A stretch of 8,296 bases of DNA, taken from Candidatus Roizmanbacteria bacterium. Its GTDB lineage: Bacteria > Patescibacteriota > Microgenomatia > UBA1406. Position 1 is the first letter of the stretch; every line of letters begins with the position of its first letter. The notes below the pieces were generated by a model that searched no databases, was not told where the DNA came from, and saw only the letters and a program-made list of their open reading frames with translations. The DNA is taken from assembly GCA_024653645.1 (NCBI GenBank), contig JANLHK010000037.1, positions 1-8,296 on the forward strand, given 5' to 3'. Below, piece after piece: positions 7,071-8,296 of the stretch. The translations under genes were made by a program, and so were the position numbers.

Positions 7071-7797
7071 GACGGCCATTATAGCAGGATGGATTGGTAT
7101 TATGGGGGCGGCCTGCGGTTCATTTTTAAATGTATTGATTGACCGACCTGAACATAATGAATCCATACAGGGAAGGTCACATTGTGACAGCTGTAATCGT
7201 ACGCTTCATTGGTATGAGCTCATACCGGTGCTGTCATATGTTATGCAAGGAGGCAGATGCAGCACATGTAAGGTGAAACTCAGTCTGCAGTATCCTCTTA
7301 TTGAATTGGCATCAGCTGGTATTTTTATCATTTCCTATTGGTATCTGGCTCATGGTGACTGGTTGCTGACTGTTGTATTTGCACTGATTGGTTTTGCGTC
7401 GTTGGGCATATTGCTCTCTGACATTAAAAACATGACTATTCCTGATTGGGCCGTGGTGGTCCTTTTTATCTGCGGCCTATTGCTCAATCAGCAACACTTA
7501 CCTTTAGGGCTTGCTACAGCCTCATTCTCTGCAATGCTGTTTTTGTTGGTGTATGTGTTGTCGCATGGTGCCGCCATGGGATTTGGTGACGTAAAATTGG
7601 CTTTTGTGATGGGGTACCTGCTTTCGCTTCCCTCACTACTATTTGCCTTATACATTAGTGTCCTGACTGGTGGGCTGGTTGCCGGATACCTGTTGCTGAC
7701 AAAAAAAGTTGGGATGAAAAGCACGATTAGCTTTGGGCCATTTTTAATTGTAGGATTGATTACAATGATATGGTATGAATACACAAAAACGCGATAG
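7069..7797 (+). CDS. pilD: Prepilin peptidase / N-methyltransferase PilD (A24A family)
   Basis: PilD is the inner-membrane aspartic protease that cleaves the leader of type IV prepilins after Gly and methylates the new N-terminus. The protein has 242 residues, a normal length. It shows GSFLNVLIDR (17-26) and the cytoplasmic zinc-binding pairs C39-x2-C42 and C64-x2-C67, between them the methyltransferase-associated loop RTLHWYELIPVLSYV. Catalytic Asp118 lies in SDIKNMTIPD (117-126) and Asp174 in GFGDVK (171-176), as in bifunctional enzymes. About seven hydrophobic segments are visible. ATG 7069 is the only sensible start, since an in-frame TGA lies two codons upstream and the next ATG would leave too little before GSFLN. 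The likely substrates are the two prepilins in this window. The last 23 bases overlap the next pilin gene. Confidence 0.95.
   Translation: MTAIIAGWIGIMGAACGSFLNVLIDRPEHNESIQGRSHCDSCNRTLHWYELIPVLSYVMQGGRCSTCKVKLSLQYPLIELASAGIFIISYWYLAHGDWLLTVVFALIGFASLGILLSDIKNMTIPDWAVVVLFICGLLLNQQHLPLGLATASFSAMLFLLVYVLSHGAAMGFGDVKLAFVMGYLLSLPSLLFALYISVLTGGLVAGYLLLTKKVGMKSTISFGPFLIVGLITMIWYEYTKTR
7078..7086 (-). promoter_or_regulatory. yfhO promoter: extended -10, leaderless geometry
   Basis: On the minus strand TGC-TATAAT (7086 down to 7078) is a perfect extended -10. It is followed by GGCCGTC and then the YfhO ATG at 7070. The predicted first transcribed base is the A of that ATG. No -35 is visible, which is normal for extended -10 promoters. 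The box lies within codons 4-6 of pilD on the other strand. Confidence 0.6.
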
Positions 7798-8296
7798 CGG
7801 CTTCACGTTAATGGAGATCATGATCACATTCATTATCATGATTGTATTGGCTTCCATTTTTCCTTTGGCAAACTATATGGGACGTCTACAGTTTATAACT
7901 GATACCAAGAAAAAAGCAGATCTGAAGGAACTACGTAATGTACTGGAGGTTTTTTATCGCCAGAAGGAACGTTACCCTTCGTTAGATGAACTGGGCTATT
8001 GGAACAATGGTGTCATAGCCTATGTGTGTGGCGACAAGTACATAGACAGCTCGGTACGCTCATTTGCTTCCGTTATACCCTGCAGCCCTGCTGATGATAC
8101 CGGAAATCCGTATGTTTATTTTCCTTATAACAATCAGCAGGATTTTGTTTTTTTTGTCAATCTCGATGACCGAGAAGATGCCGCTATTGAATCGGTAGGA
8201 TGCTCAGGAGGGTGTTCCTACTTCACATCTCCCACAGACCTTTCTTCCACTTTTTATAATTATGCGGTATATTCTTCTATAGACTATATGCGATCA
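7775..8296 (+). CDS. Type IV pilin-like protein (pseudopilin/minor pilin), C-terminus beyond window
   Basis: The frame runs 174 codons open to the window end. It begins with the prepilin leader MNTQKRDSG, cleavage site G9|F10, and Glu at +5 of the mature form (FTLME). A hydrophobic helix IMITFIIMIVLASIFPLA (about 15-32) follows. The next part, TKKKADLKELRNVLEVFYRQKERYPSLDEL, is the usual GspG/PilE-type amphipathic helix and turn. The globular part contains PADDTGNPYVYFPY, a common pilin-like hairpin, and cysteines in YVCGDK, IPCSP and GCSGGCS. The protein differs in sequence from the pilin at 2478-3023, so it is a separate subunit, perhaps a minor or tip pilin. The start overlaps the last 23 bases of pilD, pointing to co-transcription. 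A -10-like TACAAT (7761-7766), 8 nt before the ATG, could give an additional leaderless transcript. Confidence 0.85.
   Translation, partial: MNTQKRDSGFTLMEIMITFIIMIVLASIFPLANYMGRLQFITDTKKKADLKELRNVLEVFYRQKERYPSLDELGYWNNGVIAYVCGDKYIDSSVRSFASVIPCSPADDTGNPYVYFPYNNQQDFVFFVNLDDREDAAIESVGCSGGCSYFTSPTDLSSTFYNYAVYSSIDYMRS

Noticed and set aside
7071..7166. Longer YfhO start at ATG 7166
   Set aside because: It would add 32 polar, non-family residues antisense to the conserved pilD N-terminus and include the extended -10 box.
1..8296. Recoded TGA (Gly), as in Gracilibacteria
   Set aside because: No conserved frame contains an internal TGA, and TGA ends the pilin gene sensibly.

Overview
The window looks like a piece of a Candidate Phyla Radiation (Patescibacteria) genome, most likely the Microgenomates side; this placement is an inference. 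It rests on gene content (type IV pilus ATPases and pilins next to DUF2723 and YfhO giant membrane proteins), very tight packing, near absence of Shine-Dalgarno sequences, and starts that sit one -10 box plus 7 nt downstream, as in leaderless mRNAs. The standard bacterial code fits: TAA, TAG and TGA all end genes, and no long frame needs TGA read-through.

Layout. Positions 1-659 (minus) hold the N-terminal 219 residues of PilT, the pilus retraction ATPase, cut by the window edge. Positions 667-2391 (minus) hold complete PilB, the pilus assembly ATPase, which lies 7 nt upstream of pilT and shares its transcript. An 86-bp divergent intergenic region (2392-2477) carries the pilB promoter and probably the promoter of a major-type pilin (2478-3023, plus). 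Directly behind the pilin is a long DUF2723 (GT-C-like, TMEM260-type) membrane-protein frame (3041-4987, plus). It lacks a recognisable start and its first transmembrane helix, and a strong terminator-like hairpin lies across its first conserved motif. It meets, tail to tail with an 80-bp overlap, a YfhO-family membrane protein (4908-7070, minus). YfhO in turn is head to head with the prepilin peptidase PilD (7069-7797, plus): the two ATG codons share two bases inside a CATG, beside a 16-bp perfect palindrome. A second pilin-like gene (7775-8296+, plus) overlaps the pilD end and runs off the window.

How it works together. PilB and PilT drive extension and retraction, PilD processes the prepilins (both carry the G|FTLxE site), and the pilins are the fibre or minor subunits. 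The two multi-membrane proteins are the sort usually linked to lipid-carrier-dependent surface glycosylation, so a pilus or S-layer glycosylation role is plausible but not shown.

There is no stretch over 300 bases without a gene. The only non-coding DNA is 660-666, 2392-2477 and about 3024-3040. No tRNA, rRNA, CRISPR, insertion sequence or attachment site was seen. The most notable points are the repeated leaderless start geometry, the mutually embedded pilD/yfhO promoters, and the start-less DUF2723 gene. I see ordinary type IV pilus machinery with unusual wiring and no wholly new system.
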